Assembly: GCA_015698045.1 (NCBI GenBank) | Contig: BLAL01000016.1 | Span: 1,065,501-1,129,500, forward strand | Source: Rhizophagus clarus | Lineage: Eukaryota; Glomeromycota; Glomeromycetes; Glomerales; Glomeraceae | DNA: 64,000 nt | Direction: 5' to 3' | Part shown: positions 48,274-61,636 of the stretch, in pieces | Layout: each line of letters opens with the position of its first letter | Numbering within the stretch: position 1 is the first letter of the stretch | Program-made: the position numbers and the translations under genes | Notes under the pieces: generated by a model | What the model was told of the DNA's origin: nothing | The model's database searches: none | Seen by the model: only the letters and a program-made list of their open reading frames with translations

Positions 48274-49907
48274 TTACTTTTTACTATCATTTCCTCTATT
48301 ATTAACTTCCTCCGTAGTATTTACGTTTTGAATTTCTTTTAATATTTCAGGACAAATATGTTGATGTATTTGTTTTAATTGTTTTGGAGGAGTATCAGAA
48401 CATGATTCTATTGATTTAAACCATGGATCTTGTTTAATTCCCTCAATAGTTATACGTTTCCTTGGACTAGGCTCTAAAATACTATACATCAATTCTCTAC
48501 ATCCTTGAGGTAATTTTTCAAATGGTGGATATTCTCTATTATTTCTTCTTTCCAAATAGATGGCATAATTTGGATCGTTTGGTACAGCCATTCTAAATGG
48601 TATACCTTGATATACCAAGGTATAATATACAATACCACACGCCCATATGTCAACTTTCCTTGCATCATACTCTTTTGATTCGAATTGTTCCTAAATAAGA
48701 AGAAGAGAAGGTAAAGTCATTAAAAACGTTACACACGAGCAATAAAAAAAAAAAAAGAACGAATCATATTTACCGGAGCGATATATGGTTCAGAACCACA
48801 TACACCTCTAGACATATGAGCACCTTCTTCCCAACAAGTTTTAAATACATCAGAAACTCCAAAATCTGTAATTTTTAAATGACCATTCTTATCAAGTAAA
48901 AGATTTTCCGGTTTAATATCTCTATGAGCAACACCATTGGAATGTAAATAATCTATACCATTTATAAGTTGTTTAAAACAACAATTTATCTCTATCGTAG
49001 TCATAAAATTTGATTTAATAGCAGTATATAAATCACCACCAGCACAATATTCCATTACTTCACACCAATTATGATTTTCATCTTGAACCAAATCAACAGT
49101 ACGTACTACATTAACATGTTGTAAAGTTGAACTTATACAAAATTCACTTGTAAGTTTTTTAACATAATCTTTTTCAGTTTCATTTTTTCTTCTCTTTCTA
49201 AATTCTTTAACAGCATAAGTTCTTTCATCTGAATTACCAATTTTATGGGAGAGACGTACGACAGCTGTAGCACCTTTACCTATACAACCTTTTTCACATA
49301 CACCATATTTGTTGATACCATTTTCACTACCACTATCACTTTTTTGAGTTTGTTTATCATTATCAGGATCAAGGGTAGGGTTAAGAATTTCTTTTAATAA
49401 TGATAATTTATCAGAGGCAGTACTACCAAAGGTAAATTCACCTTTTTCTTCAGTAGGAGAAGATACGGAAGGTTTATTTTCACCTTTTGATTCATGATGA
49501 AATAATTTTTGTACACTCTGTACCAAAGATTTTCTTTTATGTAAATCACCATTAACAGATTTTAAAGTGGTGGCGGTGGTAGTAGTATTACTTTTGATAG
49601 AATCAATTGATAAATTTCCATTTGAAGAAAGAGAAGGATTAACGGTAATACTATCGATAGAAGGATCAGATGAAATTTCTAAATTAGGTAAAGTAAGTTT
49701 ACTATCATTATTATCAGCCATCGATTTAGATTTATCGTTATTAAAGGGAGATTTAGTTGGATTAGTAATATCAACGATTAATAATTCTTTATTTCTTTTC
49801 AAGCTACGTTCTCTTGTAACTCTAACGGCCCTTTCTTCTGATTCAGTACGACGACGGGCCTTACTATCAAGAGCTGGTGCCCAATAATCTGTGGTAAAGG
49901 TAACCAT
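48274..49907 (-). CDS. HAL4/HAL5-family serine/threonine protein kinase
   Basis: Two exons (48774-49907 and 48274-48690) joined in phase 0 across a GTAAAT...TTTAG intron give 516 residues. The N-terminal 200 residues are low-complexity and Ser/Thr/Asn-rich with a basic KRKSLVQSVQKLF patch. The kinase domain has GKGATA (glycine loop, 210-215), AVK with the catalytic Lys (234), HRDIKPEN (328-335), DFG (348-350), and CGSEPYIAPEQF at the exon join, followed by the conserved KVDIWACGIVYY and the YPPFEKLP segment before the C-terminal lobe end (PSPRKRITIEGIKQDPWF). This arrangement is that of the fungal-specific HAL kinases (Hal4/Sat4, Hal5, S. pombe Oca2/Ppk8), which stabilise nutrient and potassium transporters at the plasma membrane (family knowledge). 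The family-level call is firm; which paralogue it matches is not decided. Confidence 0.88.
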
Positions 49908-51980
49908 ATTTTCTTTTTTTAAAAAACTAAAAGAGTTGAAACGGGTTTGGAAAAAAGAAAAAAATAGTAGTTGAGGTGAAGGAGGTATTTATATGTGAAA
50001 AAGTGGCGAAAATTTTTTGAAGAGGATACGAGAAAGATCTACGAAAAATTAATACCAAAAAAAGAATTTCTAATTTGTTTATAATAAAAATATCTAAATA
50101 TATTTGTAAAAAAAAAAAAAAAAAATTTTTTTTTATTTTTTTTTTTTTTAACGAGAGGAAGAAGGTTGAATTTATATAACGGGAAAAGCACTATAATTTA
50201 TTTGGAAATATAAAAAAATAAATAAATAAATTAATTGAATTAATTGGCAACTATCCACAATATATTTACTGAAAATTTCAAGTTTTTTTTTTTTTTTCAA
50301 TTTCAAATTTATTTCATATGATAACAACAAAACTAAATAAAATCTATGGAAAAAACGTAGTGAAACGAGAAGTCGCATATAAAAAAATCATTTAAGAAAA
50401 AGAAGAGCCACTTTTTTTTTTGAAAAATTATTATATTATTTAAGGTGAACAGAAAAAAAACTAGGGAGGATTTATTTTAAAATGAAATTCTTATGAAGGT
50501 AAAAAAAAAAAATTGCCAATGGTTTGTTTCAAAGGGTCATATTAATAATATAATTCACGCTAATCCATTCATCATAAACATATTTTCACCTATCTTACTG
50601 ATAGAAGATCATATCGGGATTATTTGGATAATTTAAATTATATTGAACTTATTGTAACATTATAATATAGATATCGTAATAGGGAGATATAGGGAAAGGG
50701 GGCTTTAAAATTATAATATAAAAAAATGTTTTTTTTTATTTAACTGGATTTTTGGTACGACATCTTGGCAAATGTCAATAAAAAGGAACACATATTTCTT
50801 TTTTGAGGTTTTTTAGCCTCTGGTTTATTAAATTGGAATAAATTAAATTAACTACAGAAATGTTTAGTACGATAAGACATGTCGAGGATGTCAACATTTA
50901 TGTACTAAAATCAGAAAAAAAAAAAAAAAAAAAAATATTCTGATTTATCTTTTTTTGAATAATTTTTTGGTTGATCGGAGGTACCCTTTATAAATAAATA
51001 AATAACAAAAAAAAAAAAAAATAAAAAAAAAAATAAATAATATGAATGATGTTATCTTCATAATCAGTGTCACCAAATATTTAATAAGCATGCAACATTG
51101 ATTCGATTTATTCGATTTGTCGTATATATATGCAATAATGCATGATATGTATGACTTGATATATGAGTTGCTTTTATTTGTGGAGAACAAGAAAAAAAAA
51201 AAAAGATACACAGATACACTACATTTACTTGACCACTCACAATATTTACTTTATTTTAAACTTACTTATTGTGTTATTAGATTGTTGTAAATCTTCCCCA
51301 AATTTTTTTTTTTTTTTTTTCGCCTTATGACATAAATAATTAATTGATTGATTACGACAATCACGTGTATAATATAACTCAGAGAATTAGTTAGTTTTTT
51401 TTATCGATTTCCCGGATTTAACAGACTAGAAGTTTTATTTTTCCGGATAGATCTACGAAAATATAATAAAAACATTGTAGCCTCAAAATCAGCCAAATTT
51501 TCATACTTGAGGTGGTGTCAAAATATATAAAGTTTTTTTTGTTGGCAACGGATAATCAAGATAATCGGTACTTATTTCATAATTCCAATGCTAATTTCTT
51601 TACGATGAGTATCTTTTGGTCAAATGGACAGGACAGTCACATGATTTTCATAAAGTTCGGGGGCATTTGTCATGTAATATTCTTTTTTATTCCCCATAAT
51701 TGTTTGTAATAAAAAAAAAAAAAAAAAATGTTTCCCCGGTATTTCTTTGAAATTTTTATTAATAATTGGGAGTTGTGGTTGGTAATTTAATCTTGGCATT
51801 TCGGAAAAATCTTGGAAGTAACCTGATCAAATTGTCAGTCATTTCAGTTTGGTGCGACATGATCTTTTATTGGTATTGGATGTTCCCATATTGAAGTTCT
51901 ATATTATTAATTTTAGATGTTAGAATTATGAAGCCATATATTCAAATACCTAGATTCTTGGTAAATTTCTGTAGATTATT
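49908..51980. other. Divergent intergenic region, kinase and BAR-SH3 gene
   Basis: 2.1 kb of AT-rich DNA with many poly-A and poly-T runs. No convincing gene, RNA or repeat array. It contains the promoters of both flanking genes. Confidence 0.5.
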
Positions 51981-53793
51981 ATGAGTTGGTATGTTTACGA
52001 ACTTAAATTTTGTTAAATTTTGAAAAAGGATGACTCAACCTTAGCTAACAGTTATTTTTTAGGAAGGGTACTAAAAAAACTTTTGGGAGATTACCTCAAA
52101 ATATTCGTGTAAAAACTGGACTTGGAACTGGTGTGATCAGAAGTTTTATGTTGTGTTATATTTTCTTAATGAAATCCTTACATAATTTTGTTGTCCTGAT
52201 ACAAAAATATTTTGTTTATTATTATTATAATTTAGCTACTCGTGATATTCAATTTGATGACATTTTAAATCGATTCAATGAATTACATACTGGAACAGAA
52301 AAGTTATACAAAGATGCTATTAAATTTAGGGATGGTGTTTCACGTAAGTTTTTTTTTAAAAAAATTTTTATCTTTTTTTTTTTTAATCTATTAACTAATA
52401 CCATTTTAAATTTTTAGATATGTTGAATCATCAATATAATATTTCCGATATTCTGGTAGAATTATATAATCCAATCGTAGGCAAACATGAAACTGAATCA
52501 ACTGCTCGTCGAACTACAACTCCTGTTCAGACTATGAGAGCTGCTGATGAATTTAAAAGTACGATGTCTGATTTAAGAGATATTCTATTACCTGAATTGG
52601 TGGGTGATTTTTTTTATATTAATAACAATTAATAATATTAAAAGTAGTATATAATAATGCGAGTTTTATAATTTTAGGACCGTATAGATGAATTGGTAGT
52701 GTTACCTTCAAAGGACTTTATAGACGTTGTTAAATTGATAAAGAAAACTATTACAAAACGAGATCATAAAAAAGTCGATTTCGACCGTTATACAAATAGT
52801 GTGAAAAAACTTAAAGATAAAAAAGATAAATCTTTAAATGATGAAAAATCATTAATCAAGGTAATTATTATTATTATAATAGTAATAATAATAATATTAT
52901 TATTATTGTGACTTTTATTAATTATTGACATTCTTTATACAGGCGGAAGAACATCTTACCAAAGCAACTGAAGAATATGAATATTATAATGATTTACTTA
53001 AGAAAGAGTTACCCATGTTTTTTGAATATAGAGCTCAATTCATTGAACCAGTTGTCACTAATTTTTATCATTTACAATTAAAAATTTATCGAATTTTGTA
53101 TGAGAGAATGGACCAATTAGTTTCTGATACTGGTCATTTTGATGTCCAATCTGATATCGTAAATCATTATAATGATAGAAAAGACGAAGTAAATCGACAA
53201 ATAGATACTCAATTAACTGTATTGAAAAACAAGAAAAAATCTAGAAAAGAAAGTAAGAAATCTGAAAGATTCGTTCTTTTTTTTTTTTTTTTTATTATAT
53301 TATGTGTTCACCTTATATTTTCTACTTGAATATAGGTAGCAGTGCTCATCATGGTCATGATAATGATGATGATGGTGAACAAGTTGCTTCAAGACATACA
53401 AATCATCATGGTAGTGAGGAAGATCCACCACCAGCTTATACACCAACACATTTATCAAGTTCTGTATCTATGTCTTCAGCGAATTCGAAACTTTATCCTA
53501 TTCAAAAAAAGGCGCCACCACCACTTCCACCTCATGGTTCAAAACCGAAATCTGTCCAATATGTTAGAGCTTTATACGATTATGATGCACAAGCAGATGG
53601 TGATTTATCATTTAAAAAAGGAGATAAGATTGAAGTTATTACCCGAACAGCAGATGTAAATGAATGGTGGAAGGGAAAGTTGAATGGTAGAATTGGTGAT
53701 TTTCCAGGTAATATAATTTATGTAATATAATCTATTTATTATTTTTATTTTGACTAATATTCTTTTACAGGAAATTATGTTGAAGATTGGTGA
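51981..53793 (+). CDS. BAR and SH3 domain protein, amphiphysin/Rvs167 (Hob1) type
   Basis: Eight exons: 51981-51988, 52063-52130, 52236-52343, 52418-52599, 52678-52860, 52943-53252, 53336-53707, 53771-53793; joined length 1,254 nt, 417 residues. Exon 1 is only 8 nt (ATGAGTTG) and the join restores MSWKG, the hallmark start of this family. The intron after it has a CTAAC branch-like site at about 52045. The BAR domain (about 10-245) bends membranes. A linker with HHGH, acidic and PPPAYTP / PPPLPPHG proline motifs follows. The SH3 domain is the last 58 residues (ALYDYDAQADGDLSF, EWWKGKLNGRIGDFPGNYV) and ends in an unusually short tail EDW. Known role: endocytic vesicle scission and actin patch function with Rvs161-type partners at the plasma membrane. 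Confidence 0.9.
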
Positions 53794-56008
53794 ACATTTA
53801 ACACCCTCTTTTTTTTTTTTTTTTTTTTTTTTGTGTGTGTTAATATTATTATTAAATTATAAATAAATTAAAAAGATTATATCAAAATGTATTAAAATGT
53901 ATTATAAATATTAAAATTATCGATTAATATTATATTGATGGATGTTTAACAAAAACATATTTAGTAACAGAAATATATTCCAATGGTAACACGAAAACGT
54001 CGAAATTAATCCGTTTTCTGTCCGATTGTCCCGTAGATAATAATAAGTGTAACAGCTCACCACAAAATTTCAATAAATCGTTTAAAGCCTAAAGCATCTT
54101 TGAACCCTAACCAAAATTGTTAACTAAACTCCCAGCTAACTATTGTCGCTTTTTTACACACAATCTCCGATTATTATTCTGATCTCAAGATAGAAGGACA
54201 AATTTATTGGATTGAATTATGTAACCATGTGTTCTTTAAATAATTTTATGATCTATCGATGATGAAAATGAAAAAAAAAATTCCAAAACAGCATTATTCT
54301 ATACGACACTTCATCGGGGTATCGTTCCCACGGTTATCGCAGATCTAGAATTAATAGCATTCCTCTACACCCCGGTTAACTTCATATCTTGTTTATCGGT
54401 GGGTTTATGAAACGCACATGCTTTTCATTTTTTAGTTTCAAACTTTCAATCCTTTGATTACGTACCATTTTCATCTGAAATCATATTTACCGTAAACAGC
54501 TTTAATGGTATCTGGTCGCAAGATGACTGTGATAGTCTTTTAAGATTATCTGATTACTTGATTTGAGAAATTCCTATGTCATTTTAATTAACCATTTTTA
54601 TCAAAATGTTTAAAAAATGATTTCTCTTGAAAGAAAAAAAAGAAAACTTTATTCGTTGGATAATCATCATAACTGCCATTTCTGTTCATTTTTCGGTATC
54701 ATAAACTCCGGATTTTGACGCCAATGACATATTGGATCATCAAATTATTGGTCAACTTCAACTCCAAACTGGTTTGAATTTCGGGTATTCCAACGTTTAT
54801 TTATTATAGAAATTTAGCCCAGATAAATTTTTGATGATCCTGACTGCAAAGGACAGGCATGATTACATATCAAAAGAAAACTTGCCCTGCTACGATAGGC
54901 TTCTAGAATGTTTTTTTTAAGTAGCCACGGATTATTGACACTAACTTTTTTTATATTAAAAACGTAAAAAAAATAATAATAATTATTATTATTATTATTG
55001 AATTATATACGATCAACTCTTCATAACTGCACCTTCCATGAATGCGTCTATTACCCCTACAAAATGCACATTTAAATGCATATGACCGAAGGGGGATGTA
55101 AAAAATATTAAAAAAGTTTTATATGTAAGTTTTTTACGATTTTTTTTTTTATGAAATACAGTAAAAGAGAAAAAAATGAAAAAGGATTATGTATAAAATT
55201 AAATAATGATTAACGAAATTAATATAAGTTAAATTAATGAGCAACAAACTCAAAAAGATTGTATTATTGTATACAAAATTGTATAATTTTTAAATTTTTA
55301 ATCAATTTCAAGAAATAATAATCACATATAAATCATTTTTAATTTTAAATTGTAATTCTTTGTCATTGAATTAATTTACTTGTTTTGGTAATATATATTT
55401 ATTAAAAATATTTTACTTTTATATATTTAAAATAAACTGGTTTTAAGTAATAATTAATTATAGATAATAAATTTATGATAAAAAATTATATTAATATAAT
55501 TAAAAAAGAACGAATTTAATTTAATAATAAATGTATAATCCTTTGTAATTCCGTGTAATCTTGATTTAAACGTGAATCATCTTGTGTAGAATTATGTAAT
55601 AAGCATTTTTGGATGATCTGAAACATTGTGGCGTTTGACAATTTTTTTGCCTTTCAATGTCTTTTACTTTTGTCCTTGTTTTTGTTATTATGCCAGTTAC
55701 TATACTTAAAAAAGGTTAAGTTTATACTTATACATATACATTATAAAGACAATCAATCATCTTGACTAAACTCGATTAAGATTAGATTGACTGCGGAAAT
55801 AAATTATTAATAGGAAACTAATTGGTTCATGGAAAAGTCCGCATATACAGTATAACATGATAAGAAATGTATCAAATATAAATATTCCAAAATTTCTTAA
55901 GTTTTTTATTTATTCTTTTTTTTTTTCTTAAGTAAATCGGCTTTAGGTATCGAAAGGTTTTCTTTTCTTTATACTAAGACATAATTTATAAACTTTTTCG
56001 ATATTTTA
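53794..56008. other. Intergenic region upstream of the BZW gene
   Basis: 2.2 kb. Part (54.0-55.1 kb) is less AT-rich and may hold regulatory DNA or decayed sequence; the rest is AT-rich. No frame, RNA or repeat array could be supported. Confidence 0.5.
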
Positions 56009-57740
56009 ATGAGCGCGATACAGACCCCAACCAACGCAAACGCTAACTCAAAACCTGCTTTACATGGTGTTAAAATCAAAACAAGAAAGGTTTGTCATCA
56101 AAATTTTATTTCCTGTTTAAAAATTATTATTCAAACATTAATTTTTTTTTTTGTTCTTTTTTTTTATTATAGAGCCAGCAAAAAGCTCAGGCTAAATACG
56201 AGCCTATTGGTAAGCTTCCGTTCCTTTTCTTTCTTTTTTTTTTTTTTTTTTTTTTTGATGAAAAATTTTTCATTTTTTATTAACTACTTTTATTATTATA
56301 TATTTGACTCCTAGTTTTTAGAGATAGTATTTTAAAAACACTTTCGGAAGCTCAACCTGGAAACTTTGAACTAATCTCTCAAAAATTAGACGCAGCGGGT
56401 AATACACTTGACTTTAAAAAATACGGTGAAACTTTATTTGAAATCCTTCTTACCGGCGGTATATTAGGTATATAAAATGATTTCGTTAACTTTTTCTTTT
56501 AATTTCTTGTAACTGATCTATTATTAACCTTCTTTTTTAATTTTGAAGCCCCCGGAGGTACAATTATTGACGATGGAGCAAAACGTAGTCCATTTTCAAT
56601 TTTTTCTGCAGATGATAATCTCGAAAGTATCAAAAAGCATGTTGAAGTTTTCGATAAGCTAATTCGTCAACGTTATAAATACTTGCAGCGTAGTTTCGAA
56701 GAAACTATAAGCAACTTGCTTAGATACATTAACAAATGGAAACCCGAGGAAAATTATAGACTTGCCACCGCGATTGGCTTGTTTGCTTCTGGTCAGATGA
56801 CCAACCTTAACTTTTTGACAGTTCTTTTTCAAGAACATCTTGTCAAAGAAGGCCTCTCACTCCAATTTGTTACTTCCGTATTCAAAGCTTATCTTGGTGA
56901 ACAAAGTATTGAACACCTAGGTGGTTCCCTTAAAAAAGCAGGAATAGACAACAAGCTTTTGGAATTTTTCCCTCCAAATAAACGAGATGAGGAATATTTT
57001 GCTCGTTATTTTGAAGCCGAGGATATGAAACAGCTTGTTGAATATCATAGTCAAAAACAAAGAAATTTTTTGAAAGAACAAACGATTGATCACGTTAAGG
57101 AAATGTTGGAAAATGAAAGCAGTTCTCAAGAGGTATTTAGCATTTTATGTTTAAAAAAAATATTTGTATTTATATAGAATACTAAGATTTTTTTTTTCTT
57201 ACAAATTTAGATTGTTGTTTATCTTAAACAACGCATCAAGGAAGGTAATTGGCAAGAAAGTGATTTTGTTCAAATAGTCTGGGATGCATTGATGCAAGCT
57301 GTTGATTGGAGTGCCCGTCCAGATATGATTGAAAATCAAGCTTCACGTCAAATTAAAGTAAGTTTATACTTTTTTTTATAATATATATTTATAAATTCTA
57401 TAAATACGTTACTAACGTATTTTCATTGAAAATGCTATACCAGAAAAATGCTGAAATTCTTGCCGCATTTGCATCTAATCCAAAGTCTGAAGTTGCACTT
57501 TTGCAAAAAATCCAAATTTATTGTCACGAAGATACAAGATTGATGAGACATTTCCGTTTAATTGTAAAGATTTTATATGAAAAAGATGTTGTATCTGAGA
57601 ATGCTATCTTTTATTGGTATGAGAAAGGTGCCAAACCCAGTGGCAAAGGTTTGTTTTTAAAACAAATGGAATCATTTGTTAATTGGCTTAGGACTGTTGA
57701 ATCTGACAGTGAAGATGATGATGACGAAAACGAAGAATGA
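56009..57740 (+). CDS. eIF5-mimic protein (BZW1/BZW2 family) with W2 domain
   Basis: Six exons: 56009-56089, 56173-56209, 56315-56467, 56549-57132, 57211-57357, 57444-57740; 432 residues, all joins GT...AG and in phase. The N-terminus is short and polar. Then come FRDSILKTLSEA and FEILLTGGILAPGGTIIDDG, characteristic of the BZW/5MP family. A helical HEAT/MIF4G-like repeat region fills the middle. The C-terminal W2 domain (about 280-425) contains WDALMQAVDWSARPDM and IFYWYEKGAKPSGKGLFLKQMESFVNWL (the AA-box region) and ends in an acidic tail (DSEDDDDENEE). Animal homologues bind eIF2 and eIF3 and compete with eIF5, tightening start-codon choice in the cytoplasm. Baker's yeast lacks a clear homologue, so presence in this fungus is of some evolutionary note. 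Confidence 0.92.
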
Positions 57741-57978
57741 ACGAGAAACATGGATCGGTTTGCTTTATACAATTTTTTATTTATAAAAAATTCTTTTTTT
57801 TTTTTTTTTTTTTTTCTTTTGAAAAGAACTATAAGTTCTAATTAATACCTTTTATAACAGAAAATTGATTATAATTTGTAAAGTGAACGACAATTGTTTC
57901 TCTCCAAAAATAAAACTTTTTTTTTTCAGTCAACTTATTTTTCTCGAATAGTAATAATATAATATAATATTTAATTAG

Positions 57979-59378
57979 TTAGGTAGATACTGGTTTCCAA
58001 TATTTTGCAGTTCCATCTACACTAGTAGATATCATGTAATTATGTCTAGGGTGAAATGCAATACATGTTACAACATTAGAATGCGCTTGAAAAGAAATCA
58101 ATAAATTACCCTAAATAAAAAAAAAAAAAAAAAAGAAAAATAATTAATAAAAAACAATTATTATTTAAAAGACAATTTTTTTTTCATTTACCTCTAATAA
58201 ATCCCAAATATATATTTTTCCATTTTCTGAACCACTTATTACATAGGCATCATTATTTGATAAACGAGAATGAATTTTGTATGAAACATTTTCATGACCT
58301 TTGAAACTATTACAAATGATAAAATTAATAAACTATGTAAAATGAATGTATAAAATTCTAAACTTTAACCTACTCATTTAAAAGACCTCCATTTTCTCTA
58401 TCCATTAATCTAATCGTGCTATCAAGAGAACTAGCAAGGATACAATTGTTATCTCCCGAAACACAAACTGATGTTACAGGATCTTAAACATAATTTATAC
58501 ATAAGTAAAGAAAATCTATAAGATGATAAATATCATACATGATTCATTTAACTTACGAGAAATTAGATCGGTTGTAAGAACACCCATTCTAATATCATGA
58601 GTACGTATACAACCATCAGCACTTCCAGAAACAATTTCATATTGAGTTACATGTAATGAAGTTACGCTATCTTTTGGTTCTTCAAGAATTTGAATTGGGG
58701 CACGAGAATTTGATCTATATTATAATGCGATGAACGAAAGTGTTTGCGATAATTTCATAAATAAAATATTTAAATTTACCTGCAATCCCATAGTCGTATT
58801 GTTGTATCAAATGAACCTTTAGAAAAAAAACGTATAAGTAAATTGTTGATAAGAAATCAGATTTGAATTTAAAGGTTTACTTACCACTTGCCAAAACAGT
58901 TCCCTCCCAATTAAAACCAACAGCATTTATTCGCTACAATTTAAAAATTTTATTAATTTTCGTACGACAATTATACATTTACAATAAAAATTCATGCGTT
59001 ACGTGGTTGTGTCCTTCGAAACGGCGAATAGTATTTCCGGTTGAAACGTCCCAATAATAAACTTGTCTATCACCTCCACAGGACGCGAACCGAGAGTGAT
59101 CTTGAGTTCTAATATATCTCAAGTTAGAAAAGATAATTCTATTAAAATACATCAATATAATTTACTTACACAGATAAATCTAAAACTTCTTTACCATGTC
59201 CAGTATAAGTTTTAATATTTAAACCAGTTTCGGGATTCCATAAGCGTACAGTTCTATCTTGACCACCACTTAAAACATAATCCCCAGTTGTATTATATCT
59301 TGCAATATGTACAGGGCCTTGATGTGAATCAATAGTTCTTTTACATTCTATTGGTAAATTTTCGATAGATAATGCCAT
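57979..59378 (-). CDS. WD40 protein, WDR83/MORG1 type
   Basis: Eight exons on the minus strand: 59170-59378, 59003-59108, 58885-58933, 58780-58816, 58557-58714, 58374-58482, 58192-58306, 57979-58110; joined 915 nt, 304 residues. It consists of WD40 repeats throughout, enough for one seven-bladed propeller with no extra domain (for example VLSGGQDRTVRLWNPETG, FASCGGDRQVYYWDV, SFDTTIRLWDCR, IVSGSADGCIRTHDIRMG, SSLDSTIRLMDRENG, GSENGKIYIWDL). The DIRMG and LLNDFKGHENVSYK segments point to WDR83 (MORG1), a scaffold for ERK-type MAP kinase modules that is also found in the spliceosome (family knowledge). The start was set at 59378 because the upstream in-frame Met at 59432 would add a poly-Phe/Lys leader that looks like UTR. 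It converges with the BZW gene with only 238 bp between stop codons. Confidence 0.88.
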
Positions 59379-59978
59379 TTTAAAAAAAAAACCAAACTTA
59401 TAATTGTTTTTAGGTAATAATATATATTTCAAAAGCTTTTTTTGGTAATTATTGTAATTTAGTGCGACAAAATATTAATTAAGTTTGTAAAATAAAGATG
59501 ATCTTTTAAATTTTTTTAAGGTTTTTATTTATTAGTCGGTTACAAACATCCGAAACTGTTTCATTTATTGTCTTTATCCGTTAAAAATCAAAAAAAAAAA
59601 AAAAAAAAAAAAAAAGAACGTAAAAAGAATGATTTTTTATTTAAATTGTTCATGTCCTTTAATCTGGAATTTCTGGAACAAATAGTCTGGAACTATTTTT
59701 TTCATTTCAATATATTTCAAAAACATTTCAAACCATTCAAACCATTTTCAAAACATTTCAGTCATTTTTCACGCATTTTTCATTTTCAAAGCATTTCGAA
59801 TAATTTTTTTCAAGCATTAACAAAAAAAAAAAAAAAAACAAAATTTTTTTTTCATATTTAGAGAGATAATATATATTCACACCCTACATTTATTTGTAAT
59901 ATAATTTTTTCTTTTTTTTCTTTTTTAATAAAAAAAAACAAAAAAAAAACCAGAAAAAAGCATAAAAAGAAAACCAAT
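59379..59978. other. Divergent promoter region of WDR83-like and Mso1-like genes
   Basis: 600 bp with a long poly-A run at about 59590 and imperfect CATTTCAAA/CATTTTCA repeats at about 59710-59815. No gene. Confidence 0.5.
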
Positions 59979-61200
59979 ATGGTAGATGTTATAGACTATC
60001 GAATTTCTCGTATTGTAGTATTATGTAAAGATTGTGGTCAAGATGTTGGTTTATACCCTGCAAGACATAAATGTGGTATACCAACTTCAGAAGGATTACC
60101 TATAATAACAAAAGATTCTTCATCCAATAATTCAAAATTGAATTCTTCTTCTTCTAATTCGACAGAAACTTATAATTTATGGAATAAATTTATGACTAGT
60201 GCCACTGCCATATATAATGTTGATGATGATTCTGATAATGGTAAATAAATAACAATGAATTCTCTTAAAAAAAAAAAAAAAAAAAAAGGATGTGTACTTA
60301 AAATATTTTTTTTTTTTTTTTTTATATATATATATTTTTATAATAGAATCAGAAAAAGATGATTGGGATGGAGAAACTCATGTATCTCGTATTCTAAGAG
60401 AATATTATGAAGATAAAGGTGCTGATTTACCAGATTGGTTATACGATTCAGATACCAAACATAATTCGGAATTCACAAAAAATTCATATATACCTCAAAT
60501 AGAACATACTTCAACTAAACAAACCAGAAATGTATATAATAATCCTACTCCGTTTTCTGAAGTAAATAACGATAGAGGACGTCAAATTAAAAGTCGACCC
60601 TATAATAATTCTACAAGAGACATACCACCCGGTCAAAATCATACTTTAACAAAAATGAATAGAGGTAGAGATAAAAGTGCTCCGCCTCCAGGTTCATTTG
60701 ATCGTAATAGAGACATATCACCAGTTCAATATCATACTTCAATAAAAATGAATAGAGGTAGAGATAAAAGTGCTCCACCTCCAAGTTCATTTGATCGTAA
60801 TAACATACGAAATCACGAAAATGTTTATCCTCATCCTCCTCCTTTACCAAAAAATATTGATTCAAGAAGGATCATTGATGATCGAATTAAAAATCAAAGT
60901 TCTAATTATAGTAATTCTTTACCTTCAAGACGACAACCGCCTCCAACTTCCGGTGATTACAATGCAGCAAAAAGATTAATTCCTTCAAAGAAATCTTATA
61001 ATCAATTAAATTTGAATTATAATAATACACTCAATAAAGTTAGTCCTAATCATGATATTCGGACGGGTGGATATTATAATAATAATGTACAAAAAGGAAA
61101 TATTAAACAAGGTGTTACAAGCACACCAATTTCAAGTTCACATGTTCCACGTGTCCCACATGTTCCACGTGGAAATTATGTACAAGGCAATTACTTTTAG
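59979..61200 (+). CDS. Mso1-like Sec1-binding protein with N-terminal Cys/His motif
   Basis: Two exons (59979-60240, 60347-61200), intron GTAAAT...AATAG, 371 residues. The N-terminus carries LCKDCGQDVGLYPARHKCG, a Cys-x2-Cys ... His-x-Cys arrangement that could bind zinc. Then LWNKFMTSATAIY, and after the intron ETHVSRILREYYEDKGADLPDWL, which together fit the Mso1 Sec1-binding domain (Pfam family Mso1_Sec1_bdg; recognised from motif pattern, not searched). Mso1 works with the SM protein Sec1 in exocytic SNARE assembly at sites of polarised growth. The remainder is disordered and rich in N, S, P and R, including a 31-residue tandem duplication. Two PHVPRG-like repeats lie near the C-terminus. 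Confidence 0.7.
60616..60801 (+). repeat. 93-bp tandem duplication inside the Mso1-like gene
   Basis: 60616-60708 and 60709-60801 are direct copies (31 codons each) sharing KMNRGRDKSAPPP and SFDRN. They differ at scattered sites, so the duplication is not brand new; the frame is kept. Confidence 0.85.
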
Positions 61201-61636
61201 GAGAGAAAACATGACTATTACTGGGGGATGGCTTTACTTGACCGTAATTGTTGCGTTAGAAGTAATCGATCATGATAATTTAACAACTTTAACAAGTAGA
61301 TACTTTCATTTTACTATATATAAAAATCTTATTTGTCACCGTTATATGTCATACGTGTAAATTGCTAGATAATTCCCCGGTTTAATTAAAATAATCGTTT
61401 GAATATTATTTTTATTTATTTATAAATAAAAATTTTATATTTGTTAAAATAAAAGTTTATTTATGATACTAATGATACTTATGATACTAATGATACTAAT
61501 GACACTAATACTAATTCTACTTTTTTTTACCTAATAAGAATTATTATTTTTTTTGTTTTTAAAAATATATATACATTGATATATAAAAACACACAAAAAA
61601 GTTGTTATTCCTCTTTTAAAAACTAATTTTTATCGC
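61201..61636. other. Convergent 3' gap with ATGATACTA microsatellite
   Basis: 436 bp between the stop codons of the Mso1-like and ILV2 genes. Five imperfect copies of a 9-bp unit (ATGATACTA) lie at about 61462-61512. Confidence 0.6.

Noticed and set aside
59379-59432. Upstream in-frame Met for the WDR83-like gene
   Set aside because: Would add a leader with FGFFFK from a poly-A run; the Met at 59378 matches the family start better.
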